Positions 7,015 through 14,808 of a stretch of 31,788 nucleotides of DNA are shown here, piece after piece. The stretch is from Acidobacteriota bacterium (GTDB lineage: Bacteria; Acidobacteriota; Terriglobia; Terriglobales; Acidobacteriaceae): positions 1 through 31,788 of the forward strand of contig JAEZPW010000106.1 of NCBI GenBank assembly GCA_023441255.1, read 5' to 3'. The translations under genes and the position numbers were made by a program. The notes under the pieces are model-generated. The model was not told where the DNA came from, made no database searches, and saw only the letters and a program-made list of their open reading frames with translations. Position 1 is the stretch's first letter, and every line of letters begins with the position of its first letter.

Positions 7015-7407
7015 ATGTCTTATAGCAACAAGGTTCTTGATCATTACACGAATCCGCGCAATGTCGGGTCACTCGATAAGGCGAGCGCCGATGTTGGCAC
7101 GGGCCTGGTGGGCGCACCTGAGTGCGGCGATGTGATGAAGCTGCAGATCAAGGTGAATCCCGAAACGAACGTCATTGAGGACGCGAAGTTCAAGACGTTC
7201 GGCTGCGGCTCGGCGATCGCGTCGTCGTCTCTCGCGACGGAATGGGTGAAGGGCAAGAGCATCGACGAGGCGCTGACGATCAAGAACACCGACATCGTCC
7301 GCGAACTCGCGCTGCCTCCGGTGAAGATTCACTGCTCGGTGTTGGCCGAGGATGCGATACGTGCCGCCATCAGCGACTGGAAGAAGAAGCAGGAAGAAAA
7401 CAAGTAA
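7015..7407 (+). CDS. iscU: Fe-S cluster assembly scaffold IscU
   Basis: 130 residues. IscU builds [2Fe-2S] clusters from IscS sulfur and hands them on through HscA/HscB. The cluster ligands are present: Cys37 and Asp39 in 'GAPECGDVMKL', Cys64 in 'FKTFGCGSAIASSS' and Cys107 in 'KIHCSVLAEDAI'. The HscA recognition motif LPPVK sits at 100-104, directly before the last Cys, as in E. coli. The start is the ATG at 7015 (MSYSNKVLDHY); the frame stays open upstream but only through the heptad repeat. A Lys/Glu-rich tail ends the protein. It is cytoplasmic and partners with IscS, HscA and Fdx. Confidence 0.96.
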   Translation: MSYSNKVLDHYTNPRNVGSLDKASADVGTGLVGAPECGDVMKLQIKVNPETNVIEDAKFKTFGCGSAIASSSLATEWVKGKSIDEALTIKNTDIVRELALPPVKIHCSVLAEDAIRAAISDWKKKQEENK

Positions 7408-7434
7408 CCGCGGAGAGCGCGGAGGAACGCGGCA
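7408..7434. repeat. Nine-base-period repeat in iscU-iscA gap
   Basis: Three imperfect 9-bp units, ccgcggaga, gcgcggagg and aacgcggca, follow directly after the iscU stop. The pattern resembles simple GC-rich spacer repeats seen in intergenic DNA of this type of genome. No role is assigned. Confidence 0.5.
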
Positions 7435-7467
7435 CCCTCTGCGTTCAATATTTAAGAGATTCAAGCG

Positions 7468-7836
7468 ATGAGTAATACGACTAACATTGGCGTCGCACCG
7501 GCAACCAAGGGCATCACCGTGACGGAAAAGGCGCTGGCAAAAATCAGGGCCGTCTTGGCCGCGGAAAGCATGCCTGGACAAGGCGGACTGCGGGTGGGAG
7601 TGCAGGGTGGCGGCTGCAGCGGGTTGAGCTACGTGGTGCAATTCGAGAGCGGCCCCTCTGAGCGAGACCGGATTTTCACGTTTGAAGACGTGCGACTGTT
7701 TGTCGATCCGAAGTCGTTCATCTATCTGGCCGGCATGGTACTGGACTACGAAGAGACCCTGATGAAGACCGGATTCGTGTTCCAGAACCCGAATGCGGCG
7801 AAGTCGTGCGGTTGCGGCAGTTCGTTCACGGCGTAG
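7468..7836 (+). CDS. iscA: A-type Fe-S carrier protein IscA
   Basis: 122 residues of the HesB/IscA family. The three conserved cysteines are present: Cys50 in 'VGVQGGGCSGLSYVV' and Cys114/Cys116 in 'KSCGCGSSF'. The rest follows the family ('GITVTEKALAKIRAVL', 'LFVDPKSFIYLAGMVLDYEE', 'GFVFQNPNA'). A-type carriers receive clusters from the scaffold and pass them to apo-proteins, mainly of the [4Fe-4S] kind. An N-terminal extension of about 14 residues precedes the domain. The gene lies 60 bp after iscU and is followed at 4 bp by a small CxxC protein, so those two are probably coupled. Confidence 0.95.
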   Translation: MSNTTNIGVAPATKGITVTEKALAKIRAVLAAESMPGQGGLRVGVQGGGCSGLSYVVQFESGPSERDRIFTFEDVRLFVDPKSFIYLAGMVLDYEETLMKTGFVFQNPNAAKSCGCGSSFTA

Positions 7837-7840
7837 TGTA

Positions 7841-8083
7841 ATGAGTGATGTAGCGATCAAGGCGGGGCTGGAGGGCCGTATACCCGCCGGGTCGGTTGAA
7901 ATGGGAACCGTGATCTGCGATTCGTGCGGTGCGCGTTTCACTATCACGCAAGACTTGCAGCATCAGGACCTGAATGCGGCTGAGAGACAGGCCGGCTGGC
8001 TGGAAACGCGGCTGGCCCATGATCACGCGAACGGCTTCGAACACGAAGACGCGATAGATCTGCCGGGATTCGCGCATAAGTGA
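7841..8083 (+). CDS. Unassigned small CxxC protein within the ISC operon
   Basis: 80 residues starting at the ATG 4 bp after the iscA stop. I do not recognise the family. It has one CxxC pair (VICDSCGARF, about 26-34) and a His-rich second half ('LAHDHANGFEHEDAIDLPGFAHK'), which together could form a zinc or other metal site. The central part 'DLNAAERQAGWLETRLA' looks helical. Its place between iscA and hscB, with no room for its own promoter, implies co-expression with cluster assembly genes; any role in assembly or metal delivery is inference. It is too short to be a truncated IscA or HscB, and shares no motif with either. Confidence 0.75.
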   Translation: MSDVAIKAGLEGRIPAGSVEMGTVICDSCGARFTITQDLQHQDLNAAERQAGWLETRLAHDHANGFEHEDAIDLPGFAHK

Positions 8084-8086
8084 CCG

Positions 8087-8118
8087 CCCACATCTACGAA
8101 GAATTTGCGGATGTGGGG
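8087..8118. repeat. Palindromic hairpin repeat between ISC genes
   Basis: CCCACATC (8087-8094) is perfectly complementary to GATGTGGG (8110-8117); the loop is 15 bases, with a possible T-G pair at its base. There is no T-run after it, so a simple Rho-independent terminator is unlikely. The sequence has the look of a dispersed palindromic repeat; copy number elsewhere cannot be judged from this window. Confidence 0.6.
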
Positions 8119-8203
8119 CACGCAGGCGCAACGGCTAAATGAGGGACAGGACGCCCGGTCAGAGACCCGGCGCAACACGAGATCAGACGCTACAAGATAA
8201 GCG

Positions 8204-8977
8204 GTGCTTGAGATGAAGCACGAAGACAAATCGGACTCGGCGCTGCAAGTACTGAACGGCAACGGCAGCCATGCGGGTTGCTGGTCGTGTGGAGACATGG
8301 TGGCGGCACATTTCTGCAACGCTTGCGGAAAGGTGCAGCCGCCCGTACCGGCAGACTACTTTGCTTTCTTCGGACTGCCGCGCAGGCTCAACATTGATAC
8401 AGCTGCGCTGGAGAGCGAGATGTACGCGCTCAGCCGCAGGCTCCATCCCGATCTGTACGCGCAAGCCACTGACGAAGAGCAGACCTGGAGCTTGGAACAG
8501 ACGTCGCAACTCAACGATGCCTACCGCACTTTACGCGACCCGATTGCGCGCACGCAGTATCTGCTGAAGCTGGAAGGTTTCAAGACCGAAGAGCAATCGG
8601 TTCGGGCGACCGAGGCTGCACGCACGTCAGGCACGCAGAAGAAACAGCAGGTTCCGCCGGAACTACTGGAAGAGGTCTTCGAGTTGAATATGCAACTGGA
8701 GGAGCTTCGGGCGAACCGGAAACTTGGAGAAGAAGATTACGCGCTGGTTCGAGAGTTGCAACAGGCGGAGCACAGTTTCGAGAGCAAGCTCGATCGAATG
8801 GAGAGACAACTGCACGAACTGTGGAATGAGTGGGACGCCATGATCGACGCGGCGGACGCGGCGAAAGACGATGCTGGCGCACGCCGTGCGGTCTGCATCA
8901 AGATGCTTGACCTGCTCAACCGGCGCCGGTACGTGCAGCACCTGTTGAGAGATATCGGAGAGGCGCTGGCGGAGTAG
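8204..8977 (+). CDS. hscB: Co-chaperone HscB with N-terminal zinc ribbon
   Basis: 257 residues from a GTG start; an ATG three codons later (8213) is equally possible. The N-terminus has four cysteines as two CxxC pairs (Cys26, Cys29, Cys38, Cys41: CWSCG and CNACG), a zinc ribbon like that of human HSC20 and absent from E. coli HscB. The J-domain follows ('DYFAFFGLPRRLNID') with the HPD motif at 81-83, then 'QTSQLNDAYRTLRDPIARTQYLL'. The C-terminal helices carry the IscU-binding HSCB region. The protein is longer than the E. coli one (171) owing to the ribbon and an inserted linker near 125-150. It stimulates the HscA ATPase and delivers IscU to it. Confidence 0.93.
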   Translation: MLEMKHEDKSDSALQVLNGNGSHAGCWSCGDMVAAHFCNACGKVQPPVPADYFAFFGLPRRLNIDTAALESEMYALSRRLHPDLYAQATDEEQTWSLEQTSQLNDAYRTLRDPIARTQYLLKLEGFKTEEQSVRATEAARTSGTQKKQQVPPELLEEVFELNMQLEELRANRKLGEEDYALVRELQQAEHSFESKLDRMERQLHELWNEWDAMIDAADAAKDDAGARRAVCIKMLDLLNRRRYVQHLLRDIGEALAE

Positions 8978-9038
8978 TGAGACTTGTGCATTCGTTGTAA
9001 TTCGAAGCGCGAACGCCTAAAGCTATTTGGTGGGTGTA

Positions 9039-9067
9039 GGGGTTCCTGGCTCCGCTCGGAATGACAG
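9039..9067. repeat. Short dispersed-type repeat with TTCC...GGAA ends
   Basis: The stretch reads ggggttcctggctccgc then tcggaatgacag, in the 120-bp gap between hscB and hscA. TTCC and GGAA arms flank a GCTCCGCTC core. It has the character of a small intergenic repeat; no second copy occurs in this window, so the call rests on general appearance. Confidence 0.3.
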
Positions 9068-9097
9068 AGCGTGACTGACTGAAGCTTTCTATTTGAG

Positions 9098-11008
9098 ATG
9101 AGCACTGACAGAGTAGTCGGGATAGATCTTGGCACGACCAATTCGCTGGTCGCTTATATGGAGGGCGAGCAGCCGCGCGTCATTCCTGGGGAAGACGGCT
9201 CGAACCTCGTGCCGTCGCTGGTCGCCATCGACGAGGCAGGCAGCGTAATCGTGGGCAACGCCGCGCGCAAGCACCTGATCGAGACGCCGGAGCGCACGGT
9301 TTATTCAGTCAAGCGACTGATGGGCCGCGGCGTGGACGATGTTCAGGGCGAACTCAAGCTCTTCCCTTTCCATCTAGCCGACGATCTTCAGCCCGGCGAA
9401 GTCATGCGCATCAGGTTAGGGGAGCAGACGTATACGCCGCCGGAGATTTCGGGTTTCATCCTGCGGCAGTTGAAGCGCAATGCAGAGCGTTACTTCGGGG
9501 CGCCGGTGCGCAAGGCGGTGATCACAGTTCCCGCGTATTTCAACGACGCCCAGAGGCAGGCAACGAAAGACGCGGGACGAATCGCCGGCCTCGATGTGCT
9601 GCGCCTGGTGAACGAACCCACGGCTGCTTCTCTCGCCTACGGCATCGATCAGAAGAAGAACGGAACTATCGCAGTTTACGACCTGGGCGGCGGCACATTC
9701 GACATCTCGATTTTGAAGCTGCACGAAGGGATCTTCGAGGTGATCGCCACGAACGGTGACACGCACCTTGGCGGCGACGATATCGACGACCTAATCATTG
9801 CCGTGGCGCTCGACGACATACAGGGCGAATTCGGCTTCGACCTGCGGCGCAATGCCGAAGCGGTGCAGGCCATCCGTAAAGCCGTGATCGAGGCAAAGAT
9901 CGTGCTGTCATCGCAAGCGCAGGCGGTCCTAGACTTCGACCTGCCCGAGGGCAAACGGTATCAGCGCACTATCCCGCGCGAGTTGTTCGAGCAGTTCATC
10001 GAGCCGATCGTGAAGCGCACGGCTGGTCCCTGTAAACAGGCGCTGGCCGATGCGGGACTGAAGCCGAACCAGATCGATGAAGTGGTGCTGGTGGGCGGAT
10101 CGACGCGCATTCCGCGCGTCCGCCAACTGGTTCGCGACCTGTTCGGCCGTGAACCGCACTGCGAGATGAACCCGGACGAGGTGGTCGCACTAGGGGCTGC
10201 GATCCAGGCGAATATTCTCGCGGGCGCGTCTGACGCGACAAAAGACATGCTGCTGCTGGACGTCACGCCGCTTTCGCTGGGCATAGAAAACCTGGGCGGC
10301 GTGGTAGCGCGGATCATTCACCGCAATTCGACCGTTCCCGCCTCCGCGACCGAGTACTTCACGACAGGCGTGGATGGGCAGACGAATGTAGCCATTCACG
10401 TACTGCAGGGTGAACGCGAATTGGCGAAGGACTGCCGGTCACTGGCGCGTTTTGAATTACGCGGTATCCCGCCGATGGCTGCCGGACAGCCGCGCATCGG
10501 AGTGAAGTTTCTGATCGACGCCAACGGAATACTCCACGTGAGCGCGCGTGAACAGCGCAGCGGCAAACAGGCAGACATCGAGGTGCAACCCAGCTACGGA
10601 CTGACGGACGAGCAGGTCGAGAAGATGATCATCGACTCGTTCGACTATGCCGAGCAGGATTTCGCCGAGCGCCAAGTGATTGAGGCGCGCAACGAGGCCG
10701 AGACGATCAAGCGCGCGCTCGAGAAGGGCCGCCGCAGCCCGGCCTGGGAGAAGCTCACGTCGGATGAGCGGAACAGGATCGCAAAGCTTGAGAACGCGCT
10801 CAACGCCGTTATGCAGGGGAGTGACTATCAAGCGATCCGAGGCGCCGTGGATGCGCTCAATCAAGGCACGATGCGACTGGCCGAACTGATGATGGACGAC
10901 GCCGTCTCATCCGCGCTGAGGGGCAAAACGTTCGAGCAGGCTGGAGAGAATGTCGGAGAAGGGCCCGCGGCGCCGCATCCGTTCGCGAAAGCTGAGATAA
11001 AGAGTTAA
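9098..11008 (+). CDS. hscA: Fe-S assembly Hsp70 chaperone HscA
   Basis: 636 residues, close to the E. coli HscA length. The nucleotide-binding domain (about 1-385) shows phosphate 1 'VVGIDLGTTNSLVA', 'ITVPAYFNDAQRQATKDAG', 'NEPTAASLAYG', phosphate 2 'VYDLGGGTFDISIL' and the adenosine motif 'EVVLVGGSTRIPRVRQL'. The substrate-binding part begins with 'LLLDVTPLSLGIENLGG' and ends in a helical lid (about 505-610). It binds the LPPVK motif of IscU in an ATP- and HscB-controlled cycle and promotes cluster transfer. Its place between hscB and fdx, not in a dnaK-grpE-dnaJ locus, supports HscA over DnaK. The C-terminus lacks the DnaK EEV-type tail. Confidence 0.95.
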   Translation: MSTDRVVGIDLGTTNSLVAYMEGEQPRVIPGEDGSNLVPSLVAIDEAGSVIVGNAARKHLIETPERTVYSVKRLMGRGVDDVQGELKLFPFHLADDLQPGEVMRIRLGEQTYTPPEISGFILRQLKRNAERYFGAPVRKAVITVPAYFNDAQRQATKDAGRIAGLDVLRLVNEPTAASLAYGIDQKKNGTIAVYDLGGGTFDISILKLHEGIFEVIATNGDTHLGGDDIDDLIIAVALDDIQGEFGFDLRRNAEAVQAIRKAVIEAKIVLSSQAQAVLDFDLPEGKRYQRTIPRELFEQFIEPIVKRTAGPCKQALADAGLKPNQIDEVVLVGGSTRIPRVRQLVRDLFGREPHCEMNPDEVVALGAAIQANILAGASDATKDMLLLDVTPLSLGIENLGGVVARIIHRNSTVPASATEYFTTGVDGQTNVAIHVLQGERELAKDCRSLARFELRGIPPMAAGQPRIGVKFLIDANGILHVSAREQRSGKQADIEVQPSYGLTDEQVEKMIIDSFDYAEQDFAERQVIEARNEAETIKRALEKGRRSPAWEKLTSDERNRIAKLENALNAVMQGSDYQAIRGAVDALNQGTMRLAELMMDDAVSSALRGKTFEQAGENVGEGPAAPHPFAKAEIKS

Positions 11009-11021
11009 GTACCGAGTACCG
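11008..11021. repeat. Two tandem AGTACCG heptads
   Basis: AGTACCG occurs twice in direct tandem immediately after the hscA stop, in the 41-bp gap before fdx. It is short, and is listed because it is another 7-bp period in an intergenic gap of the same operon. Confidence 0.5.
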
Positions 11022-11049
11022 ATAGATCCTCGATTTTCCTGACGGCAAC

Positions 11050-11451
11050 ATGTCAACAGATACGAACAGTATTTCTCGAATTGATTCGGAGACGAGTACC
11101 GTCAGGGTCACCTTCCTTCCCGAGAATCGCACGGTCGAGTTTTCGCTCGACGCGCTTCCGTATCAAGAGCACGGAAAGCCATTATCGATCCTTGATGTAG
11201 CTCTGAACTTCGGTGTTGAGTTGGACCATGCCTGCGGCGGGCATTGCGCCTGCACGACCTGCCACGTGGTTGTGCGCAACGGCCATGAGTGTTTGAGTGA
11301 AATGGACGAGCAGGAGGCCGACAAACTGGACGAGGCCGCCGACCTGCAGCTTCATTCAAGGCTGGGCTGCCAATGCCAGATACTCAAAGGCGGCGACATT
11401 GTTGTCGAGATCCCCAGCTGGAACCGCAACTATGTATCCGAGAAGCACTAG
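11050..11451 (+). CDS. fdx: ISC-type [2Fe-2S] ferredoxin
   Basis: 133 residues. The plant/adrenodoxin-type fold is indicated by 'VTFLPENRTVEF', 'ILDVALNFGVELDHACGG', the ligand loop Cys62, Cys68, Cys71 in 'ACGGHCACTTCHVVV', and the fourth ligand Cys107 in 'SRLGCQCQI'. The extra Cys66 corresponds to the Cys also kept in E. coli Fdx. The ISC-type tail 'DIVVEIPSWNRNYVSE' is present. It supplies electrons for cluster formation on IscU together with IscS. It has about 17 more N-terminal residues than E. coli Fdx; the ATG at 11050 is the first start after the hscA gap. Confidence 0.95.
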   Translation: MSTDTNSISRIDSETSTVRVTFLPENRTVEFSLDALPYQEHGKPLSILDVALNFGVELDHACGGHCACTTCHVVVRNGHECLSEMDEQEADKLDEAADLQLHSRLGCQCQILKGGDIVVEIPSWNRNYVSEKH

Positions 11452-11534
11452 GATCCTGGTTCCCGCTGATCGCCGAATCTGACATCACCGACATACGCAT
11501 CTGAAGCGTTGTGGCCAATATTTGCGAGGTTCGA

Positions 11535-11759
11535 ATGCCTGCACCTGCTGAACTGCGCTGGGACGACTCGGAAGAGATCGCACTTGTACTCTCCGACAAA
11601 TTTCCTGATGTTAACCCTCTCGAGGTACGCTTCACCGACCTGCACAAATGGATAACAGACCTACCTATATTCGTCGACGATGCCGAAGCTTCGAACGAAG
11701 GCAAGCTGGAAGCTATACAGATGGCCTGGTACGAGGAGTGGCAGGACAGACGCACATAA
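11535..11759 (+). CDS. iscX: ISC accessory protein IscX
   Basis: 74 residues from the ATG at 11535, which has a GAGG 6-7 bases upstream; a GTG at 11511 would add eight residues. It matches IscX through 'LRWDDSEEIALVLSDKFPD', 'NPLEVRFTDLHKWITDLP' and 'DDAEASNEGKLEAIQMAW'. IscX is a small acidic helical protein that binds IscS and modulates its activity, possibly as an iron-dependent regulator. It ends the ISC operon. The last codons (YEEWQDRRT, stop) include a 22-bp sequence repeated exactly at 24020-24041, so the extreme 3' end seems to have been replaced by the inserted element (RRT here, RRK in the displaced copy). Confidence 0.93.
   Translation: MPAPAELRWDDSEEIALVLSDKFPDVNPLEVRFTDLHKWITDLPIFVDDAEASNEGKLEAIQMAWYEEWQDRRT
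11728..11749 (+). repeat. 22-bp direct repeat, left copy (candidate attL core)
   Basis: These 22 bases at the 3' end of iscX (starting GGTACGAGGAGT) are identical to 24020-24041. They encode the IscX C-terminal YEEWQD plus part of the next Arg. Identity stops at 11750 (A here, G in the other copy). Position and coding sense suggest the recombination core of an integrated element. Confidence 0.8.
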
Positions 11760-11861
11760 GTCATCTATTTTCAGCATAAATGCAATTGCCTAGCTTTCGT
11801 GTACAATCCGTGTCAATCAGCCCTGAGCTGTTTGTTTCACAACAGCAACGAGGGATGATTG

Positions 11862-11972
11862 ATGAAGCTCAAGAGCGCCCACGGTTCTGTAAGGTCATAT
11901 GTTCGGCATGGGCGTTCCACACAACGTTCCGTTCGTGGCCACACGACCGCTTCGCTGAGATCTGCCGCGTGA
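11862..11972 (+). CDS. Possible small basic protein
   Basis: This short open frame encodes 36 residues (MKLKSAHGSVRSYVRH and so on), rich in Arg, Lys, His and Ser with almost no acidic residues. An AGGGA lies 7-12 bases upstream of the ATG. It is near the left edge of the island and resembles no family I know. Such composition can come from chance, so confidence is low; if real, a nucleic-acid-binding peptide would be one guess. Confidence 0.2.
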   Translation: MKLKSAHGSVRSYVRHGRSTQRSVRGHTTASLRSAA

Positions 11973-12013
11973 GAAAGACCGTTACCAAAGCTGCAGATGC
12001 AGTAGGAACGCAA

Positions 12014-12517
12014 TCAAAGCCGAGGCACAGCAGAACGAGATGGAAACACCTCAGGTCTGGGATCCTGAGACACTGCGGCAGCCGGTGTCTGGTTCAAGCG
12101 ATACTTGAGGACAAACGCGGCGACACCCTTTTCCGCCAGCGCGCGGGCGACGTTCCAGCCTTCATTTTCCATGGACAAGGCGAAGAAACCTCCGCCGGGT
12201 GCCACGACAACGGCGGCGCCGCTTGCCTTGGCTGGATCCGGAAGAAAGGGCGTCAGCGTCGCAACCGTCACATTGCGCGCGAACTGGCTGCCGTACTGCC
12301 TATGCCAGGCCTCCGGGTTCGTCGCACCGGGCAGCGGACCGGTGCCGAGTTCGATCGCGTTGGGCTGCGAAGGCGTGGCGATGGGTGTCATCCGGTCGTT
12401 TTGCGCATGCGCCGGCAATGCAAGCCCAGCGACCGACGCAAGCAGAGCGACTGCCAAACGAAAATGGGTTGGCCCCGCGAAAGCTCGCTTCGTCCGGAGA
12501 TTTGACATCTTTCTCAC
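12014..12517 (-). pseudogene. Truncated exported alpha/beta hydrolase (acetyl esterase type)
   Basis: The 167-residue frame begins at a GTG with GGAGG 8 bases upstream and has a signal peptide ('LAVALLASVAGLALPAHA', then Q). Residues about 95-145 show the start of an esterase of the xylan-esterase/BD-FAE kind: 'AAVVVAPGGGFFALS' (oxyanion loop) and 'EGWNVARALAEKGVAAFVLKYRL'. Full members run to roughly 300 residues with a GxSxG nucleophile, Asp and His after this point. Here the similarity ends near residue 145 and is followed by unrelated sequence, so all catalytic residues are missing. It lies downstream of a GH9 enzyme on the same strand; the two probably formed a polysaccharide-degradation pair. 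Confidence 0.7.
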
Positions 12518-12909
12518 GTCAGTTTTCCTCCAGTTGTGTAGTGAGTCAAAATCAAGCCATTCTGCCTACAGATCGAGAAGCGTCACGTATTAACCCCCGC
12601 GATTCGGAACACTCCGAACCAGAACACAGCAACTTGCTTCGACACGCTGCGGCTCAAGAGTCAGATGATTATCGCCAACCAACTCAGCAGCAGTGCGATT
12701 CGGACGACGGTTCGCGCAAGCTTCCAGTTCATTCGCGGGATATCACCTCATCCGCTTTAACTTGGTAGCCATTTCTACGGAGCAGCTCCAGCATCGAGAC
12801 GAGTGCCTTTTCGGGTTCTCTCGCCAGAATCTGTTTCGCTGCATGGTACGCCGCTGCTTTTCCTCTCTCCGGCGTTGCTATGACACGTTGGCTGGCTATA
12901 GTTCGTCAT
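12518..12909. other. Gap between esterase fragment and GH9 gene
   Basis: 392 bases with no complete gene. On the minus strand 12729-12905 is open and has protein-like composition (see separate entry). 12518-12728 shows nothing beyond the GGAGG before the esterase start. The GH9 gene ends at 12910, so any terminator would be here, but I see no strong hairpin. Confidence 0.5.
12729..12905 (-). pseudogene. Short protein-like fragment, family unknown
   Basis: The minus-strand frame is open for 59 codons between two TGA codons and reads like the C-terminus of a helical protein, with 'AAAYHAAKQILAREPEKAL' and then 'VSMLELLRRNGYQVKADE'. There is no start codon at its beginning; an internal ATG would give fewer than 30 residues. 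It is listed as a possible remnant because its residue composition is unlike the shadow frames nearby. No function is proposed. Confidence 0.25.
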
Positions 12910-14808
12910 CTAACGAACGAACCTGGCCAGCATCCGGATATAGGCAGTCTGGTAGGAGATGGATGGCTCGGTCACCTCCCACGAATTGAGCGGCCATCCA
13001 TCGCTGAAGTCCGCATAGGCCTTTTGTGGCCTTTCACCCGTCGGCGGCGAAAGCGGCACCAACCCACACCCGGGGTGGACGTTTGGGCACCGCTTGTCCC
13101 AACTGTAGTGCGGATTGGCGCCGCCGACGAGATAGCCGGGCGGAGGACCAAACTTCGAACCGCTAACGCTCTCCCAAAGTGCACTGCTGTGGGCAAACCA
13201 ACTGTGGTAGAAGCGGTCCACCGAATTGCTCGCACCAAACGCCTTCATGTTGGACAAATAGACCTTGCCCAGCGGATTGACACCGTGGAGGTAGTGCATA
13301 TAGTCCGCCGCAGCGCTCATCGCATCGGCCTGGCTGTGGCTGCCCAAACCATAAAGCGCTTCGTCCCCGAAGATGTTTCCGCGATTCGACTTCGTCGCGC
13401 TGCTACCCCACGTATACGCCGAGATATGGGCCCGGTAGGGATCGTTCTCGGCGGCGTTCCAACCGCCGTTTTCGAACCCTTTGGCAAACTCGATCTTGAT
13501 GGCAGATGAAACCGAAGGCGTCGCCCCGGCCAAGCTTGCGTAATAGACCAAAGGTGCTGTCTGCGTGTAGTCGAAATCGAGTGTATGGTGATGGGTGAAG
13601 ATGTGATTGTCGCGGTAATGCGCGTCGATATAGTCGCGGAAGATCGTCTTTCCAGTAAGGTCGAAGAGATACACGGCGGCGGCTATGGCCCCCATCTCGC
13701 GTCCGTAATCGTCAACCTCCTGCTGCCCAGCCGCAAGCCCTTCAGAATGATCGCGTGGATCATTGTTGTAGAAGAGCACGTGCGGATGCGCTTGGGCCCA
13801 CACCCAAGCCTTAAGCGCCCGCTCTCCCAGTTCATCGGCAAATGTTTTGAGGGCCGGAAACTGCCCGTAGGTTTTGGCCGCATAGGCAAAAGCCTCAGCG
13901 CCCGCATAGGTCGAAGAGGTGGTCGCCGGTCCATAGAAGCTAGGCCCCGTAGCCGCCGAAGCTGGGCTTCCCGACGCGGATCCGATCACCGACAGCAAGG
14001 AGCCATCATCATTTTGCATGCGCTCTAGCCACTCAACCTCCCATCTCACCTCATCGAGCAAATCGGGAATGCCGTTACCGGATTCTGGAATGTTAAAGTC
14101 GTCGGTAAAAGCTGTGGGGCTTTCGTGATAAGCGTGAAGGAGGCCCACCACATAGTCACCGGCCCAGCGGGTATAGCGATTGAAATCACCGGCGTCATAC
14201 CAGCCGCCGTGCAGATCACGGGCTGTCGTTTTATCCGTCTTCGAGCTATAGAGCCGAGCCTCCGAGTCCTGGCCCGGACCCATATGACTTGCCTTGTCCG
14301 CCCAACCGGCGCCAGCATAACGCGCCTCCTTCGTAAATCCGGCGCGCTGATAATAGAGCATGCGTACAGCCTGCACTAAGACAGGCTTGTAGAGATTTGC
14401 CGCAACCGAAAAGGCCGCGGAATCATAGCCCACTTGCTTGTCGCGGATCAGATAGCGCCCCGGGGTGACAACGCCCGAGAAGTCGAATTGCCAGGCATGG
14501 TCGCCTGAAGACGGATCGACAGCACCGGCCCGCCAGTCGGTAGGCGCCCCCTCAAATACAACTGCCCCCGTCTCTACGTTGACGACCTGATAGACCTTAC
14601 CTGGCACAAAGTGCCATCGGCTATCGAAACCGCTAGCCGGATCGCGGATGACGGCGACCTTCTTCGCATCCGGTAAATAGCCAAACTGATCGATGACGAT
14701 GAAGGGCGTAGGCGACGCGCTATCCTTCGAACTGCCCTTTGCAGCGGCTGAGATGCTCGGACAAGAACAAAGCGCAGCGAGCGCCGCAATCAAGACCTTC
14801 TTCAACAT
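12910..14808 (-). CDS. Exported glycoside hydrolase family 9 (endoglucanase type)
   Basis: 632 residues with a signal peptide (MLKKVLIAALAALCSCPSISA). Residues about 33-135 form the N-terminal Ig-like CelD_N domain ('FIVIDQFGYLPDAKKVAVIRD', 'PGRYLI'). The (alpha/alpha)6 GH9 catalytic domain follows: 'GGWYDAGDFNRYT' carries Asp205 and Asp208 (catalytic base pair), 'FNIPESGNGIPDLLDEVRWEVEWL' is typical, 'YMHYLHGVNPLGKVYL' and 'RFYHSWFAHSSALW' line the cleft, and the proton donor is probably Glu614 in 'NSWEVTEPSISYQ'. GH9 enzymes hydrolyse beta-1,4 glucans such as cellulose by inversion. The gene looks complete and lies inside the island beside a broken esterase. Confidence 0.92.
   Translation of the reverse strand: MLKKVLIAALAALCSCPSISAAAKGSSKDSASPTPFIVIDQFGYLPDAKKVAVIRDPASGFDSRWHFVPGKVYQVVNVETGAVVFEGAPTDWRAGAVDPSSGDHAWQFDFSGVVTPGRYLIRDKQVGYDSAAFSVAANLYKPVLVQAVRMLYYQRAGFTKEARYAGAGWADKASHMGPGQDSEARLYSSKTDKTTARDLHGGWYDAGDFNRYTRWAGDYVVGLLHAYHESPTAFTDDFNIPESGNGIPDLLDEVRWEVEWLERMQNDDGSLLSVIGSASGSPASAATGPSFYGPATTSSTYAGAEAFAYAAKTYGQFPALKTFADELGERALKAWVWAQAHPHVLFYNNDPRDHSEGLAAGQQEVDDYGREMGAIAAAVYLFDLTGKTIFRDYIDAHYRDNHIFTHHHTLDFDYTQTAPLVYYASLAGATPSVSSAIKIEFAKGFENGGWNAAENDPYRAHISAYTWGSSATKSNRGNIFGDEALYGLGSHSQADAMSAAADYMHYLHGVNPLGKVYLSNMKAFGASNSVDRFYHSWFAHSSALWESVSGSKFGPPPGYLVGGANPHYSWDKRCPNVHPGCGLVPLSPPTGERPQKAYADFSDGWPLNSWEVTEPSISYQTAYIRMLARFVR

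Noticed and set aside
7069..7947. 292-codon open frame on the minus strand
   Set aside because: It covers iscU and iscA in antisense and is rich in Arg, His and Leu, as expected for a shadow frame.
9098..11008. Assignment of the Hsp70 as DnaK
   Set aside because: The gene lies between hscB and fdx, lacks a DnaK-type C-terminal tail, and has no grpE or dnaJ nearby.
11798..11809. 12-base sequence CGTGTACAATCC shared with 23931-23942, near both island ends
   Set aside because: It is short and resembles a -10 promoter element; flanking bases do not match, so it may be chance and not a second pair of attachment arms.
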